Source: an uncultured Granulicatella sp.
Lineage (GTDB): Bacteria; Bacillota; Bacilli; Lactobacillales; Aerococcaceae
Reading direction: 5' to 3'
Assembly: GCA_947254045.1 (NCBI GenBank)
Contig: CAMYBO010000079.1
Span: 1 to 6,345 of the forward strand
Length of the DNA: 6,345 nt
This document shows positions 6,149 through 6,345 of this stretch, piece after piece (within the stretch, counting starts at the first letter, position 1; each line of letters starts with the position of its first letter). Position numbers and translations under genes: made by a program. Below the pieces are notes generated by a model, which saw only the letters and a list, made by a program, of their open reading frames with translations, ran no database searches and was not told where the DNA came from.

Positions 6149-6212
6149 AGTCAATATGATACACTAAAACCAAATTAATCACGACAAAAATAAGGAGTGT
6201 TTCATATTGACT
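6149..6212 (+). promoter_or_regulatory. 11-bp inverted repeat masking the transposase start codon, with overlapping -10
   Basis: AGTCAATATGA (6149-6159) is the exact reverse complement of TCATATTGACT (6202-6212). The second arm contains the TTG start (6207-6209), and the AAGGAG ribosome binding site (6192-6197) lies in the loop. A -10-like TATGAT (6155-6160), or TACACT (6160-6165), overlaps the first arm, so a transcript begun there would lack that arm and leave the start codon free. A read-through transcript would contain both arms and could fold the start away. Confidence 0.5.
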
Positions 6213-6326
6213 TACAACCATATTAGCATAGATGAATTAAATTGGATAGAGGCTTATTGGGAAAGAGGAGAAAAAGTAGCTTTTATTGCGGACGAATTGT
6301 CAAATCAAATGCAACGCCTATGGTAA
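6207..6326 (+). pseudogene. IS30-family transposase, N-terminal fragment with broken frame
   Basis: From a TTG at 6207, nine nt after AAGGAG (6192-6197), the frame encodes MTYNHISIDELNWIEAYW followed by ERGEKVAFIADEL, the usual N-terminal helix-turn-helix start of IS30-type transposases. It then departs (SNQMQRLW) and stops at a TAA (6324-6326) after 39 residues. A functional IS30 transposase is about 300 residues or more. The normal continuation (a NRSxQTIYNV-type recognition helix) is absent. The +1 frame from 6301 stays open to the window edge and reads QIKCNAYGKKPKSSS, whose GKKPK resembles the basic CGRKP-type segment found further along in such transposases. This suggests an internal deletion plus frameshift near 6300. 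The N-terminal match is solid; the reading of the tail is inference. Confidence 0.65.
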
Positions 6327-6345
6327 GAAACCAAAAAGTTCTTCT

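Larger units (their letters stand above)
6124..6345 (+). mobile_element. IS30-family insertion sequence, left end (runs off the window)
   Basis: The beta-helix coding frame stops abruptly at 6123, and the DNA changes to an A-rich end (AGAAAAATAAATGCAAAAAA) leading to AGTCAATATGATACACT and a transposase start. The exact terminus is not certain: it lies between about 6118 and 6148, because the right end and target duplication are outside the window. The element is oriented with its transposase reading away from the surface-protein gene. It explains the loss of that gene's 5' end. Confidence 0.7.

Overview
The window comes from a low-GC Gram-positive bacterium, most likely of the order Lactobacillales (streptococcal/Granulicatella-like). 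The evidence is AT-rich intergenic DNA, strong GGAGG ribosome binding sites, a PurR of the Gram-positive phosphoribosyltransferase-fold type, an AdcC/AdcB zinc-uptake pair, choline-binding-type cell-wall repeats and an IS30-type element. The species cannot be named from this sequence.

Layout. At 1-186 (+) is the 3' end of an unrecognised gene. After an AT-rich spacer with an inverted repeat, a promoter and a candidate PurBox pair comes purR (417-1256, +), the purine regulator. The convergent gap between purR and the next gene (1257-1460) is filled by a roughly 165-bp structured element: about 30-nt imperfect terminal inverted repeats around three internal hairpins. It may be a bidirectional terminator, a structured RNA or a small mobile repeat. 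On the minus strand follow an AEC-family permease (1461-2417) with its own promoter, then the two-gene zinc ABC operon adcC (3302-4006) and adcB (2538-3353). The two adc genes overlap by 52 nt and end in an intrinsic terminator at about 2485-2529. The operon's substrate-binding lipoprotein is not in the window.

From 4220 to about 6123 (-) lies the wreck of one large surface-protein gene: a pectate-lyase-like right-handed beta-helix followed by six choline-binding-type repeats and an intact C-terminus. It is broken by three single-base frameshifts, at 5968-5973, 5527-5529 and 4713-4718, each in a run of A on the coding strand. Its 5' end, including any start codon and signal peptide, is missing at the junction with an IS30-family element. 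That element runs to the window edge. Only the first ~31 residues of its transposase are recognisable before the frame breaks. An 11-bp inverted repeat pairs the element's left end with the transposase start codon, which suggests protection against read-through transcription.

The purine regulator, permease and zinc transporter are intact housekeeping genes; the right-hand third (4220-6345) is a decaying accessory locus. The items most worth checking are the structured element after purR, the start-codon-masking hairpin of the IS, and the homopolymer-associated decay of the surface protein.
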